From NCBI RefSeq assembly GCF_005938625.1, contig NZ_VCNJ01000001.1, positions 124,001 to 188,000 on the forward strand: a stretch of 64,000 bases of DNA, in the 5' to 3' direction. The notes below the pieces were generated by a model, which did no database searches, was not told where the DNA came from, and saw only the letters and a list, made by a program, of their open reading frames with translations. Each line of letters starts with the position of its first letter. Position 1 is the stretch's first letter. The position numbers were made by a program, and so were the translations under genes. Source of the DNA: Pseudomonas fluorescens (lineage in GTDB: Bacteria > Pseudomonadota > Gammaproteobacteria > Pseudomonadales > Pseudomonadaceae). This document shows positions 16,270 through 25,988 of the stretch, piece by piece.

Positions 16270-17613
16270 ATGCCGTTGCTTTTCAAACGTTCCTTGCTGC
16301 CTAAACTGCGCAGCTTCCCGCTGACCGCCGAGGCTGTGACCATTCTGTCCGGCGCCGCCGAGTTTCGTCGTTGCCTGCTGGAGAAAATCGCCACGGCGAC
16401 GCAGCGCATCTACATCGTTGCGCTGTATCTGCAGCAAGACGAAGCCGGTCAGGAAATCCTCGATGCTCTCCACGCCGCCAAGCTCAAGCGTCCCGAGCTG
16501 GAAATCGCCGTGGTGGTCGACTGGTTGCGCGCGCAGCGCGGACTGATCGGCGCCGGCAAGCAGCCGGGCAACTCGGCGTGGTATCAGGAAATGACCCGCA
16601 CGCACCAGAGCGAAGTGCCGGTGTACGGCGTGCCGGTGCAGACTCGCGAGTTGTTTGGTGTGCTGCATTTGAAAGGCTTCGTGATCGACGACTGTGTGGT
16701 CTACAGCGGCGCGAGCCTGAACAACGTCTACCTGCACAAGTTCGACAAGTACCGTTTCGACCGTTATCACGTCCTGCAAAGCGCTGAACTGGCCGACTCG
16801 ATGCATCATTTGGTCAAGCACGGCCTGATCGAATCGAAAGCGGTGCATCGCCTCGACCTGCCCAACCTGCCGACCACGCGTAGCCTGCGCAACGATATCG
16901 GCGATCTGCGTAGCCGCCTCAAATATGCAACGTACGACACGGCCACTGGCAGCACTGCCAGAGACGGTCTGTCCGTTACCCCGTTGCTCGGCGTCGGCAA
17001 GAACAACCCGTTGAACCGGGCGATTCTCGAACTGATTGCCAGCGCGCAAAAACAGCTGACCATCTGCACGCCGTACTTCAACTTGCCGCTGGGCGTGATC
17101 CGCGAGATCAACCGCGCATTGGCCCGTGGCGTGAAGATCGACATTGTGGTCGGCGACAAGACCGCCAACGACTTTTACATTCCGCCGAGCGAGCCGTTCA
17201 AGGTGATCGCAGCGTTGCCGTATCTGTACGAGATCAGCTTGCGCCGCTTTGCCAAGCGCCATCAGCGCAACATCGACAGCGGCCAGTTGAACCTGCACCT
17301 GTGGCGTGATGGCGACAACACCTATCACCTCAAGGGCATGTGGGTTGATCAGCGCTATACGTTGCTGACCGGCAACAACCTTAATCCACGGGCGTTCCGC
17401 CTCGATCTGGAAAATGCGTTGTTGATCGATGATCCGAAAGGGGAGTGGCTGGAGCCGCGGGCGAAGGAACTGGAAGAGATTTTCCGCCATACCACGCGGA
17501 TCGAGAATTTCCAGAGTCTGGAGACGCTGCCGGAATACCCGGCCGGGGTGGCCAAGTTTCTCAAGCGCGTGAGTCGGGTGCGGATTGAGCGGTTGCTCTA
17601 CCGGATTCTCTAA
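16270..17613 (+). CDS. pssA: Phosphatidylserine synthase PssA (PLD superfamily)
   Basis: This 447-aa protein is close in length to E. coli PssA (451 aa). Two phospholipase-D-type motifs are visible: H133-L-K135 (VLHLKGFVIDD) and H353-L-K355 (YHLKGMWVDQ). PssA exchanges CMP of CDP-diacylglycerol for L-serine at the inner membrane, the first committed step to phosphatidylethanolamine. ATG 16270 begins MPLLFKRSLLPKL; upstream codons in frame read through the REP unit and are unlikely to be translated. It is monocistronic, flanked by REP units on both sides. Confidence 0.92.
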   Translation: MPLLFKRSLLPKLRSFPLTAEAVTILSGAAEFRRCLLEKIATATQRIYIVALYLQQDEAGQEILDALHAAKLKRPELEIAVVVDWLRAQRGLIGAGKQPGNSAWYQEMTRTHQSEVPVYGVPVQTRELFGVLHLKGFVIDDCVVYSGASLNNVYLHKFDKYRFDRYHVLQSAELADSMHHLVKHGLIESKAVHRLDLPNLPTTRSLRNDIGDLRSRLKYATYDTATGSTARDGLSVTPLLGVGKNNPLNRAILELIASAQKQLTICTPYFNLPLGVIREINRALARGVKIDIVVGDKTANDFYIPPSEPFKVIAALPYLYEISLRRFAKRHQRNIDSGQLNLHLWRDGDNTYHLKGMWVDQRYTLLTGNNLNPRAFRLDLENALLIDDPKGEWLEPRAKELEEIFRHTTRIENFQSLETLPEYPAGVAKFLKRVSRVRIERLLYRIL

Positions 17614-17642
17614 AATCGAAATTATCTAGCGCGGCTGATAAA

Positions 17643-17715
17643 GCCTTCGCGAGCAAGCTCGCTCCCACAGGGAAATGCATTCCAAATGTGGGAGCGAGCT
17701 TGCTCGCGAAGGGGC
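17643..17715. repeat. REPIN, GTGGGAGCGAGCTTGCTCGCG class
   Basis: Inverted arms GCCTTCGCGAGCAAGCTCGC... and ...GAGCTTGCTCGCGAAGG flank about 20 bp. It lies between the convergent genes pssA and the efe operon. Confidence 0.9.
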
Positions 17716-17735
17716 CAGACCAGACGCTAAAAAAC

Positions 17736-18560
17736 TTAATTCAGACCCAACTTGCCACGCAACGTAGACAAGTCCTCAGCCAGCGTATTCACCGGCCCGA
17801 CCAGCGCCTTGCGGTCGTTATCCTTCACCTTGTCATACGTCTCGAAACCACCCTCCTTGGTCTTGTACTTGGCCAGAATCTTGTCGACCGTGGCAAAGTT
17901 CTTGTCGACCTTCGCGACAAACGCCTTGTCCTGCTTCTCGATCTGCGGACGGAACAGGTCGACGATTTTCTTCGCGCCGTCGATGTTGCCCTGGAAGTCA
18001 TACAGGTCGGTGTGGCTGTAGCGATCTTCTTCACCGGAGATCTTGGTCGCGGCCACTTCTTCCAGCAGCGCAGCGGCACCGCCGACGACTTTCTCCGGCG
18101 GGAAGGTCAGGCCGGCGACGCGGGTCTGCAGGTCTTTGACGTCGCTGTTGAGCTTGTCGGCCAGCTCGTTCAGGCCCTGGGTGCTTTTCTCCGAGAACAG
18201 CGTGTATTCGATGCGGTGGAAACCGGTGAAGTCGTCGGCCTTCACGCCTTTCTCGTGGTCGTCGACGCGCGAGTCGATGGACGCATCGAGGTCACTGAAC
18301 AGCTCGGCAATCGGCTCGATCGACTCGTAGTAAACGCGAGTCGGGGCGTAGAGCTTTTGCGCGGCGGCCAGGTCACCTTTTTTCACCGCGTCGGTGAACT
18401 GCTGGGTGTGGCTGCCCAGCTCATCCAGTTGCTCGGTGACGTAAATCTTGTAGTCCGACACCGGCCCGACCAGATCCAGCGGTGCTGTCGCGGCGAACGC
18501 CGACAGCGGGGTGTTGAGCAAACCAAGGGTCAGCAATAGCGCGAGTGGCGTCTTTTTCAT
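17736..18560 (-). CDS. Second EfeO-like (EfeM, M75 imelysin-type) periplasmic protein
   Basis: The 274-aa protein has a signal peptide ([23 protein letters not shown], about 23 aa) and only the M75/EfeO helical domain. The GxHxxE-type motif is GFHRIE (113-118), and [10 protein letters not shown] is conserved with EfeO at 19907-21106. It lacks the N-terminal cupredoxin domain, as in EfeM proteins. It is the last gene of the efeU-efeO-efeB operon (29-nt gap after efeB). It probably binds Fe2+/Fe3+ or assists EfeO in the periplasm; that is inference from family and position. Confidence 0.88.
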   Translation of the reverse strand: MKKTPLALLLTLGLLNTPLSAFAATAPLDLVGPVSDYKIYVTEQLDELGSHTQQFTDAVKKGDLAAAQKLYAPTRVYYESIEPIAELFSDLDASIDSRVDDHEKGVKADDFTGFHRIEYTLFSEKSTQGLNELADKLNSDVKDLQTRVAGLTFPPEKVVGGAAALLEEVAATKISGEEDRYSHTDLYDFQGNIDGAKKIVDLFRPQIEKQDKAFVAKVDKNFATVDKILAKYKTKEGGFETYDKVKDNDRKALVGPVNTLAEDLSTLRGKLGLN

Positions 18561-18589
18561 GGGGGCGGCTCCAGTGTTGGGATGTTGTT

Positions 18590-19888
18590 TTATGCAGCGG
18601 TTTTCGGTTGTGTGGCGTTGAGCAACGAGCGACCGATGAAGTCCTTGTCGCCCGTGACACCCGGCAGGGTGAAGAAGTAACCGCCGCCGACCGGCTTGAG
18701 GTATTCCTCCAGCGGTTCGCCGTTGAGGCGGGTCTGCACGGTGATGAAGCCTTTTTCCAGATCGGCCTGATAGCAGATGAACAGCAGGCCCATGTCGAGC
18801 TGGCCGTTCTTGTTCACGCCGTTGGAGTAGTTGAACGGCCGGCGCAGGATCAGGTTGGCCTGGGTTTCAGCCGTACGCGGATTAGCCAGACGAATGTGCG
18901 CGTCGAGTTTGGTCAGCTTGCCCGCCGGGTCCTTGCTGTAATCCGGGACTTCGCTTTCATGCTGGCCACCCATCGGTGCACCGGTGGTTTTGACCCGGCC
19001 AAGGATGCTTTCCTGCTCCTGCAACGGTGTGCGGTCCCAGCGCTCGACGAAATTGCGGATGATCCGCACAGCCTGATAACTACCGTGGGCGGCCCAGGCT
19101 GGCTCGTCGCTGCCCGGTTGTACCCAGACCAGACGATCCATGGCTTTGCTGTCGTTGGAATCGGGGTTGGCCGAGCCATCACGGAAGCCGAGGAAGTTGC
19201 GCGCCGATTGCGCTGGCACACCGGGTTTCGCCGGGGCTTGCGGCGGCACGCTGCCTTCCTGTTTCCAGCGCACCAGCAGCAGGTCGGGGAGGTTTTTGAC
19301 GATGTCGCGCAGGGCGTGAATGTTGGTGTCGGCGGTGTTCGAGCAGAACTGCAAACTCAGGTCGCCATGGCAGCAATCGGCTTCCAGCGCATCGTTGGGA
19401 AAACCGACCATGCGTATCAGACGCTTGGGCTTGGCCTCGGCCAGACCGAAGCGCTCGTCGAACAGCGATTCGCCGACAGAAACGGTAATGGTCAGGTTGT
19501 CCGGCGTGACGTTCGGGCCGAGGATGCCGGAATCCGGTGGCGGCAGTTTCGGGTCGATCTGCGCGACCGGGCCACCCTTCATCAGAAACGCGATGCGCTC
19601 GTTGAGGGTGCGGAACAGTCGCTCAAGGTCTTCGCGGTCACTGGCCAACACATCGAAGGAAACCAGCATGCCCGACGCCGGGCGCGGGGTGACAATGCCG
19701 GTCTGGTGTACGCCGTGGAAATCGTGGCGGTCTTCGGTCTTGTCGCTGCTCGGTGCTTCGGTGACTTGCGCAGGTGCGGCGGCCATGGCCGGGCAGCTCA
19801 GGGCGGAACCGGCGAGGGCGACACCGGCGGCGCCCATGCCCATCAGGACACGGCGACGTTGCAGATTGAAGTTTTCTGAATCTTTCAT
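18590..19888 (-). CDS. efeB: Deferrochelatase/peroxidase EfeB (DyP-type)
   Basis: This 432-aa protein has a twin-arginine signal ([18 protein letters not shown], near residues 11-28) and a dye-decolourising peroxidase domain. The DyP motif GFRDGSANP, carrying the distal catalytic Asp, is present, and the heme-ligand region [13 protein letters not shown] follows. EfeB is exported folded with heme, oxidises Fe2+ or releases iron from heme in the periplasm, and passes iron to EfeO/EfeU. It lies 18 nt downstream of efeO. Confidence 0.95.
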   Translation of the reverse strand: MKDSENFNLQRRRVLMGMGAAGVALAGSALSCPAMAAAPAQVTEAPSSDKTEDRHDFHGVHQTGIVTPRPASGMLVSFDVLASDREDLERLFRTLNERIAFLMKGGPVAQIDPKLPPPDSGILGPNVTPDNLTITVSVGESLFDERFGLAEAKPKRLIRMVGFPNDALEADCCHGDLSLQFCSNTADTNIHALRDIVKNLPDLLLVRWKQEGSVPPQAPAKPGVPAQSARNFLGFRDGSANPDSNDSKAMDRLVWVQPGSDEPAWAAHGSYQAVRIIRNFVERWDRTPLQEQESILGRVKTTGAPMGGQHESEVPDYSKDPAGKLTKLDAHIRLANPRTAETQANLILRRPFNYSNGVNKNGQLDMGLLFICYQADLEKGFITVQTRLNGEPLEEYLKPVGGGYFFTLPGVTGDKDFIGRSLLNATQPKTAA

Positions 19889-19906
19889 CGCGAATTCGTC
19901 TTCTGC

Positions 19907-21106
19907 TTACAGGCCGGAGAGGCCGAGGGCGGGATCGATGCCATCCAGTGCGTCGGCCAGAGCCTGGGCCTTGTCGGCGATCTGCTTGCGTTGTGCGCCG
20001 CTGACGGAGTCGTAGCTGGCGTAGCCGTCCTTGATCTTGTAGGTGTCGAGTTCTGTGTCGAAATCCGCCAGTGCCTGGTCGATTTTCGGCAGCAGCTCGG
20101 CAGCCGATTTGCTCAGCATTGGTCGCAGGAGGTCGACGACTTTGTGCGCGGTTTGCGCATTGGCGGCGAAACCGTTGAGGTCGCTGTGGCTATAACGCTC
20201 CTCTTCTCCGCTGGCAGCACGCACATCGGCCAAGGTGTTGAGGTTGCGCACGACGATGTTGACCAGTTGCTCCGGCGGCAGGCTCTGCGCGAGCAGTTGT
20301 TGTTTGAGCGTGGTGACATCGCTGAGCAGGCGCTGGGCGACCGGTGCCAGATCGTCGAGTTTGCGCTGCTGGAACAGGCCGAATTCGAGGCGATGGAAGC
20401 CGACGAAGGCTGGATCCTGCTCGCGTTTTTCGAAGTAATCGGCGCGGGCGTTGATGCTGTTGTCCAGTTCTGCCAGACGCTGCGCAGCCGGGGCCAGATG
20501 TTGATACGCCGAGCGTGCCGGCAGGTACAGCGCCTGAGCCTGACTCAAATCGCCGCTTTCAATGGCTTGGTTGAGCGCGGTCACGGCTTTTATCAGCGCG
20601 CTGCTCTGGCTGGCCAGGTACACGCGGAATTCCGACAGCGGCCCGACGAAGGCGACCATCGAAGGCTTGGCTTTGGCCGCTGCGTCAGAGGCTGCCGTCG
20701 GCGTCACGTGCAAGGTGCCGCGCGGGTTGCTCAGCAATCCGCAGGTGATCGCGTAATCGCCCGGTTGCAGATTGGCGTTGATCACCTGGCTCAGGCCCGG
20801 CGCGATGTTTTCGCGTTCTTCGACGACGAGTACGCCGTCAAGGATTTCCCATTCCACGGCACGATCGGAGCGGTTGACGATGCGGAAACTGGCGCGACCG
20901 GCCGGCACCGTCAGCGCGTTTGGCTCGCAACTGCCCGGATGAATGTTCACGACCACTTCATCGTGATTGTGCTGACGCTTGGCCGCAGCCATTTTCGAGG
21001 CGTAATAAAACAGACCGCCGGCGGCGATCATCACCACCACCGAGCCGGCCACCGCCCAACGCAAGGCGCGGGGAGGGGAGGCCTGAGGAGTATTAGGCTT
21101 TGACAT
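19907..21106 (-). CDS. efeO: Iron uptake protein EfeO (cupredoxin + M75 domain)
   Basis: The 399-aa protein has an N-terminal membrane or signal helix (ALRWAVAGSVVVMIAAGGLFYYA, about 14-36). A cupredoxin domain spans about 50-135, with a Cys in YAITCGLLSNPRG. The M75 domain follows from about 150, with GFHRLEFG as metal motif. It is expected in the periplasm, delivering iron to EfeU. The start at 21106 (MSKPNTPQ) was chosen because the upstream open frame overlaps efeU. efeU ends 8 nt upstream, so they are in one operon. Confidence 0.93.
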   Translation of the reverse strand: MSKPNTPQASPPRALRWAVAGSVVVMIAAGGLFYYASKMAAAKRQHNHDEVVVNIHPGSCEPNALTVPAGRASFRIVNRSDRAVEWEILDGVLVVEERENIAPGLSQVINANLQPGDYAITCGLLSNPRGTLHVTPTAASDAAAKAKPSMVAFVGPLSEFRVYLASQSSALIKAVTALNQAIESGDLSQAQALYLPARSAYQHLAPAAQRLAELDNSINARADYFEKREQDPAFVGFHRLEFGLFQQRKLDDLAPVAQRLLSDVTTLKQQLLAQSLPPEQLVNIVVRNLNTLADVRAASGEEERYSHSDLNGFAANAQTAHKVVDLLRPMLSKSAAELLPKIDQALADFDTELDTYKIKDGYASYDSVSGAQRKQIADKAQALADALDGIDPALGLSGL

Positions 21107-21114
21107 GAATGCCC

Positions 21115-21960
21115 TTATTGGCTGGAAACGGAAGACGATTGTGCGGAAGGCTTCGGCGCGGGAGCCGGGTAAAAAAACATCACCAGCGCCACCAGCAGAT
21201 AGATCAGATAAGCACCGAGGGTGCTGATGGTCGGCGCATCCTGATAACCGAACATGCCGGCCAGCACCGAGCCCAGCGGGCCATCCATCGGCAGCGTCGC
21301 GCTGAAGTCGAACAGCACCGTTTGCAGGTGATTCCACAGCCCGGCTTCATGCAGGGCCTGCACGGAGTTGGCGAGAATCCCGGCGGCCACCACCAGAATG
21401 AACAGGCCGGTCCACTTGAAGAACGCCGAAAGGTTGAGGCGCATGCTGCCGCTGTAGATCAGGAAGCCGACGATGATTGCCAGAATCAGCCCGAGCAGGG
21501 CACCGATCGGCGCGCCCGGGCCTTCGCTTTGCTGGAACACTGCGAGCAGGAAGAACACCGTTTCCAGGCCTTCACGGGCGACAGCGAAAAACACCATGGC
21601 AATCAGCGCAATGACCTGATGCTTTGAAGAAGTCAGCGCGTGATCCAGCGAGGCTTGCAGCGAATGCTTGATCGAGCGCGCGACTTTGCGCATCCAGAAC
21701 ACCATCGAGCTGAGAATGCCCACCGCGACCAGACCGACGATGCCTTCGAACAGCTCCTGTTGCTTTTGCGGGAATTCTGCGCTGACCAGTTCCAGGCCAC
21801 CACCGACCAGCAGGGCGAGGGCGGCGGCGAGAAACACGCCGATCCACACGGCGGGCATCCATTGACCACGGCCAGTCTGTTGCAGGTAGCTGGCGATGAT
21901 GCCAACGATCAGCGCGGCTTCAATGCCTTCGCGCAGCATGATCAGGAAGGGAACGAGCAT
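21115..21960 (-). CDS. efeU: Ferrous iron permease EfeU (FTR1 family)
   Basis: This 281-aa protein has about seven membrane helices and the two REGxE iron-binding motifs of the Ftr1 family: R10-EGIE14 in helix 1 and R129-EGLE133 in helix 4. It is the inner-membrane permease of the EfeUOB system, active at low pH and under aerobic conditions. It is the first gene of the operon. A Fur box lies 42 bp upstream of its ATG. Confidence 0.95.
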   Translation of the reverse strand: MLVPFLIMLREGIEAALIVGIIASYLQQTGRGQWMPAVWIGVFLAAALALLVGGGLELVSAEFPQKQQELFEGIVGLVAVGILSSMVFWMRKVARSIKHSLQASLDHALTSSKHQVIALIAMVFFAVAREGLETVFFLLAVFQQSEGPGAPIGALLGLILAIIVGFLIYSGSMRLNLSAFFKWTGLFILVVAAGILANSVQALHEAGLWNHLQTVLFDFSATLPMDGPLGSVLAGMFGYQDAPTISTLGAYLIYLLVALVMFFYPAPAPKPSAQSSSVSSQ

Positions 21961-22001
21961 TCGGTGTCCAATAAGTCATTCGAAGAGGTTACAAGTTGTA
22001 A

Positions 22002-22020
22002 CATAATGAAAGTCATTCTC
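22002..22020 (-). promoter_or_regulatory. Fur box upstream of efeU
   Basis: CATAATGAAAGTCATTCTC matches 15 of 19 positions of the Fur consensus GATAATGATAATCATTATC. It is 42 bp before the efeU start, so iron repression of the efe operon is expected. Confidence 0.82.
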
Positions 22021-22087
22021 ACATGACATTGATTGACATAAACCTGAACAGTTGCTGAACGACCTCAATTTTTGCCTCGCATTGATC

Positions 22088-22180
22088 CCTGTAGGAGTGA
22101 GCCTGCTCGCGATAGCGGTGTGTCAGAACATTCAGCGCTAAATGACACGACGCCATCGCGAGCAGGCTCACTCCTACAGG
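22088..22180. repeat. REPIN, TGTAGGAGTGAGCCTGCTCGCG class
   Basis: Arms CCTGTAGGAGTGAGCC... and ...GGCTCACTCCTACAGG are inverted around about 36 bp. It lies between the efe promoter and the AraC gene. Confidence 0.9.
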
Positions 22181-22251
22181 GGATTCGTGTTGAATTCGTG
22201 TCCTGCGGTAATATGCCTGCCATTCAAAAACAACAAGGTTCAGCGCGCTCC

Positions 22252-23268
22252 ATGTCGGAAAAAGACACCATCGCCGTGCAACTGGTGCGTGAAGCGCTGC
22301 TGCAAAGTTGTGCCCCGGGCGTGGCCACGGAAGAAGTCTTGAACAAGGTCGGGATTGATCCGCTGCTGCTGCAAACCGAGCACGGCCGGGTGCCGGCCTC
22401 GCAGTACGCGAAACTCTGGCGGTTATTGGCGCGCCGTGGCGACGACGAGTTCTTTGGCATGGACCCGCGCAAACTCAAGTCCGGCAGCCTGGAATTCCTC
22501 TGCCGCAGCGCCATTGCGCAACCGACACTGGCAGCGGGTTTGAGCACGGGCCTGAGCTTTCTGTCATTGATGCTTGAACGCATGCCCGCGCAACTGGTGC
22601 ACCAGCAAAGTCTGGCGGAAATCGTCCTGCTGGAAGATGACCCCGAACCGCGCCGCGCCTTCACCTATTTCACTTATTGGATGATCGTCCACGGTGTGGC
22701 CTGCTGGCTGGCGGGGCGGCGAATTCCGATTCTGGCCATTGAACTGCGCTGCCCCGAGCCGGATTTCACCGATGACTATCGGGTGATGTTTTCGGAAAAC
22801 CTGCGTTTCGACCGGCCTCGTACGCGGATGATCTTCTCGGCGGATTGCCTCGAGCTGCCGATCAAGCGCACGGCCGAGGAGCTGAAACGCTTTCTCGCCC
22901 ACGCCCCGGCCAATATTCTGGTGAAGTACCGCGATCCGGAGAGTCTTGCCAGTCGGATCAAGCAGGATCTACGGCAACTGCCCGCTGAACAATGGCCGGA
23001 AACCGAGGCCTTGGCGCAGCAATTGTGCATGTCGGCCTCGACGTTGCGCCGGCGACTGGCGGAGGAAGGGCAGACCTATCAAGGCCTCAAGGACAGTGTG
23101 CGCAAGGAGTTGGCGATTGTCTGGCTGGCTGAGCCTTCGATCAGTTTTGTCGAGATTGCCGCGCGATTAGGGTTTGCCGATGCGAGTTCGTTTTACAAGG
23201 CGTTTCGCAAGTGGTCGGGGTCGAATCCGGGGCACTATCGCACGTTGATCCTGAATGAGGTTGTCTGA
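22252..23268 (+). CDS. AraC-family regulator (arabinose-binding-type N-domain)
   Basis: The 338-aa protein has an N-terminal sensing domain of the type found in OruR/ArgR-like AraC proteins (LRDxGI-type start VREALLQSCAPGVATEEVLNKVGID). A C-terminal AraC HTH occupies about residues 235-335: ALAQQLCMSASTLRRRLAEEG, then FVEIAARLGFADASSFYKAFRKW. ATG 22252 (MSEKDTIAV) and ATG 22213 are both possible. The first is preferred because conserved sequence begins there. It lies just upstream of, and in the same direction as, the acyl-CoA operon at 23534-29236, which is its likely target. Confidence 0.88.
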   Translation: MSEKDTIAVQLVREALLQSCAPGVATEEVLNKVGIDPLLLQTEHGRVPASQYAKLWRLLARRGDDEFFGMDPRKLKSGSLEFLCRSAIAQPTLAAGLSTGLSFLSLMLERMPAQLVHQQSLAEIVLLEDDPEPRRAFTYFTYWMIVHGVACWLAGRRIPILAIELRCPEPDFTDDYRVMFSENLRFDRPRTRMIFSADCLELPIKRTAEELKRFLAHAPANILVKYRDPESLASRIKQDLRQLPAEQWPETEALAQQLCMSASTLRRRLAEEGQTYQGLKDSVRKELAIVWLAEPSISFVEIAARLGFADASSFYKAFRKWSGSNPGHYRTLILNEVV

Positions 23269-23287
23269 CCCAACACATCCGCCGCTT

Positions 23288-23399
23288 GATCATTCCCACG
23301 CTCTGCGTGGGAATGCCTCAAGGGACGCTCCGCGTTCCAGCTCTGGAGCTGACGCAGAGCGTCCAAGGCTGCATTCCCACGCAGAGCGTGGGAACGATC
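23288..23399. repeat. 112-bp nested palindromic repeat, GTTCCCACGC class
   Basis: Outer arms GATCATTCCCACGC... and ...GCGTGGGAACGATC. It sits between the AraC regulator and the first gene of the acyl-CoA operon. The inner inverted pair is GGACGCTCCGCG / GACGCAGAGCGTCC, with differences from the other copies. Confidence 0.88.
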
Positions 23400-23533
23400 A
23401 GTGTGGTAGCGGTCATGGCCAAACCAGTCAGCCACATTGATAGCTTTGACCATTGCCCCAAGCCCCGCACAGCGCGACTATCCCTCTGTTGTTTACGCTT
23501 CCCAGCCTAATAAAAAACAGAGGGATTCTGGCA

Positions 23534-25198
23534 ATGCGCGATTACTTGTCTGCCACCACACAGTTCAACTATCAGCACACCGTGGATGCCGCACTCAGCG
23601 GTACGCTTGCGGCGCTCAACGCCTGCGTCGAATGCTGCGACCGGCATGCCTTGCCGGGGCGCATTGCGCTGTTCTGGGAAGGGCGCGATGGCTCCAGCGC
23701 AACGTACACGTTCAGCGAGTTGCAGGACAAAGCCGCGCGTTTCGCCAATTTCCTTCTCGCCCAAGGCGTGCAGAAAGGTGACAAGGTCGCCGGGCTGCTG
23801 CCGCGCAACGTCGAATTGCTCATCACTGTGTTGGCCACCTGGCGCATCGGCGCGGTGTATCAACCGCTGTTCACCGCGTTCGGCCCGAAAGCCCTCGAAC
23901 ATCGCCTGAACAGTTCCGGCGCCAAAGTCGTGGTGACCGACGCCGTCAACCGGCCGAAACTCGCTGAAGTCGCCGATTGCCCAACGCTCGTTACCGTCGG
24001 CGGCGCGAAAGGCCAGGGCATCGTCCGTGGCGACTTCAGTTTCTGGGCCGAACTGGCCAACCATTCCAACGTCTGCGAACCGGTATTGCTGACCGGCGAA
24101 GACCCGTTCTTGCTGATGTTCACCTCGGGCACCACCGGCCCGTCGAAAGCGCTGTCGGTGCCGCTCAAAGCCATCGTTGCCTTCCAGAGCTACACCCGTG
24201 ATGCCGTCGATCTGCGCCCGGAAGATGCGTTCTGGAACGTCGCCGATCCGGGCTGGGCTTACGGCATCTATTTCGGCGTGACCGGGCCTTTGTCGATGGG
24301 CCACCCGATCACCTTCTACGATGGCCCGTTCACTCTCGAAAGCACCTGCCGGGTGATCAACAAATACGGCATCACCAACCTCACCGGTTCGCCAACCGCA
24401 TACCGCTTGCTGATTGCTGGCGGTGACGAATTCGCCAAGTCGATAAAAGGCAAATTGCGCATCGTCAGCAGTGCCGGTGAACCGCTGAACCCGGAAGTGA
24501 TCCGCTGGTTCGCCGACAACCTCGGCGTGGTCATCCACGACCATTACGGTCAGACCGAACTGGGCATGGTGTTGTGTAACCACCACGGCCTCGATCACGC
24601 GGTGCACGTCGGCGCCGCCGGTTTCGCCTCGCCTGGCCACCGGATTGTTGTGCTCAATGAGCAGTACAAAGAACTCGGTGTCGGCCAGCCCGGCATTCTT
24701 GCCATCGACCGGCCGCAATCGCCGATGTGCTGGTTCGGTGGCTACGAAGGCGCGCCGACCAAGGCCTTCGTCGGCGATTACTACTTGAGCGGCGACACCG
24801 TGGAATGGAACCCGGACGGCAGCATCAGTTTCGTCGGCCGCAGCGATGACGTGATCACCACATCGGGCTACCGCGTCGGCCCCTTCGACGTGGAAAGCGC
24901 GCTGATCGAACACCCGGCGGTCGTCGAGGCGGCGGTGGTCGGCAAACCGGATCCGGAGCGCACCGAACTGGTCAAAGCTTTTGTCGTACTGAGTGCGCAA
25001 TACCGCGCCGCGCCTGAGCTGGCCGAAGAACTGCGCCAACACGTGCGCAAGCGTCTGGCCGCGCATTCATACCCGCGTGAAATCGAATTTGTCAGCGAAT
25101 TGCCCAAGACCCCGAGTGGCAAATTGCAGCGCTTTATCTTGCGCAACCAGGAAATCGCCAAGGCTCAAGAGGCTGCGGCGCATAACGTTTCAGCTTGA
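23534..25198 (+). CDS. AMP-forming acyl-CoA synthetase
   Basis: This 554-aa ANL-superfamily ligase has the P-loop [10 protein letters not shown], the A5 motif [11 protein letters not shown]7 [10 protein letters not shown], and the C-terminal catalytic Lys motif [11 protein letters not shown]. It activates a carboxylic acid to its CoA thioester with ATP. It heads an operon with an SDR dehydrogenase, thiolase, acyl-CoA dehydrogenase and enoyl-CoA hydratase, in the same order as P. putida PP_2213-PP_2217 as I recall it, which works on short and branched acids and isoleucine intermediates. Acetate/propionate or 2-methylbutyrate are plausible substrates. The ATG follows an AGGGATT ribosome site. 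Confidence 0.9.
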   Translation: MRDYLSATTQFNYQHTVDAALSGTLAALNACVECCDRHALPGRIALFWEGRDGSSATYTFSELQDKAARFANFLLAQGVQKGDKVAGLLPRNVELLITVLATWRIGAVYQPLFTAFGPKALEHRLNSSGAKVVVTDAVNRPKLAEVADCPTLVTVGGAKGQGIVRGDFSFWAELANHSNVCEPVLLTGEDPFLLMFTSGTTGPSKALSVPLKAIVAFQSYTRDAVDLRPEDAFWNVADPGWAYGIYFGVTGPLSMGHPITFYDGPFTLESTCRVINKYGITNLTGSPTAYRLLIAGGDEFAKSIKGKLRIVSSAGEPLNPEVIRWFADNLGVVIHDHYGQTELGMVLCNHHGLDHAVHVGAAGFASPGHRIVVLNEQYKELGVGQPGILAIDRPQSPMCWFGGYEGAPTKAFVGDYYLSGDTVEWNPDGSISFVGRSDDVITTSGYRVGPFDVESALIEHPAVVEAAVVGKPDPERTELVKAFVVLSAQYRAAPELAEELRQHVRKRLAAHSYPREIEFVSELPKTPSGKLQRFILRNQEIAKAQEAAAHNVSA

Positions 25199-25214
25199 AT
25201 CAGGAACTACAGTC

Positions 25215-25976
25215 ATGCAGATCGAGAACAAGGTTTTTATCGTCACCGGCGGCGCCTCCGGCCTCGGTGCCGCCACCGCTGAATTGCTGCTCAGTGCCGG
25301 CGCCAAAGTGATGCTGGTGGACATGAATGCCGAAGCAGTCGCCGCGCAGGCTCAGCGTCTGGGCGCGCAAAGCGTGGTTGCCGATATCAGCAACGAAGCC
25401 GCCGCCGAAGCTGCCGTGCAGGCGACCGTCAAAGCCTTTGGCAGCCTCAATGGTCTGGTCAACTGCGCCGGCATCGTTCGTGGCGAGAAGATCCTCGGCA
25501 AGAACGGCCCACATGCGCTGAGCAGTTTTGCTCAGGTGATCAACGTCAACCTGATTGGTAGTTTCAACATGCTGCGTCTGGCCGCTGCGGCGATTGCTGA
25601 ATCCGAGGCGAACGCTGACGGCGAGCGCGGCGTGATCATCAACACCGCATCGGTCGCGGCGTTTGACGGTCAGATTGGCCAAGCGGCGTACTCCGCCTCG
25701 AAAGGCGCTATCGCTAGCCTGACTCTGCCCGCCGCCCGTGAACTGGCGCGTTTCGGCATCCGTGTGATGACCATCGCACCGGGCATTTTTGAAACGCCGA
25801 TGATGGCCGGCATGACCCCGGAAGTCCGCGAATCGCTGGCCGCCGGCGTGCCGTTCCCGCCGCGTCTGGGCAAGCCCGCCGAGTACGCCGCACTGGTTCG
25901 GCATATCATCGAAAACAGCATGCTCAACGGCGAGGTGATCCGTCTCGACGGTGCCTTGCGCATGGCCGCCAAGTAA
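25215..25976 (+). CDS. 3-hydroxyacyl-CoA dehydrogenase, SDR type (HSD10-like)
   Basis: The 253-aa protein is a short-chain dehydrogenase: NAD-binding TGGASGLG (11-18), NAG-like NCAG (83-86), and catalytic S146, Y159 and K163 (YSASK). The text [20 protein letters not shown] resembles human HSD17B10, the 2-methyl-3-hydroxybutyryl-CoA dehydrogenase of isoleucine breakdown. It starts 16 nt after the synthetase. The equivalent P. putida gene is called fadB2x. It converts 3-hydroxy-2-methylbutyryl-CoA to the 3-keto form, as inferred from family and operon. Confidence 0.9.
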   Translation: MQIENKVFIVTGGASGLGAATAELLLSAGAKVMLVDMNAEAVAAQAQRLGAQSVVADISNEAAAEAAVQATVKAFGSLNGLVNCAGIVRGEKILGKNGPHALSSFAQVINVNLIGSFNMLRLAAAAIAESEANADGERGVIINTASVAAFDGQIGQAAYSASKGAIASLTLPAARELARFGIRVMTIAPGIFETPMMAGMTPEVRESLAAGVPFPPRLGKPAEYAALVRHIIENSMLNGEVIRLDGALRMAAK

Positions 25977-25988
25977 GGAGGATTTGTC

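Noticed and set aside
16201..17490. 429-codon open frame on the minus strand
   Set aside because: It is antisense to pssA, which has both PLD motifs.
23507..25066. 519-codon open frame on the minus strand
   Set aside because: It is antisense to the acyl-CoA synthetase and has a His/Asp/Arg-rich composition typical of shadow frames.
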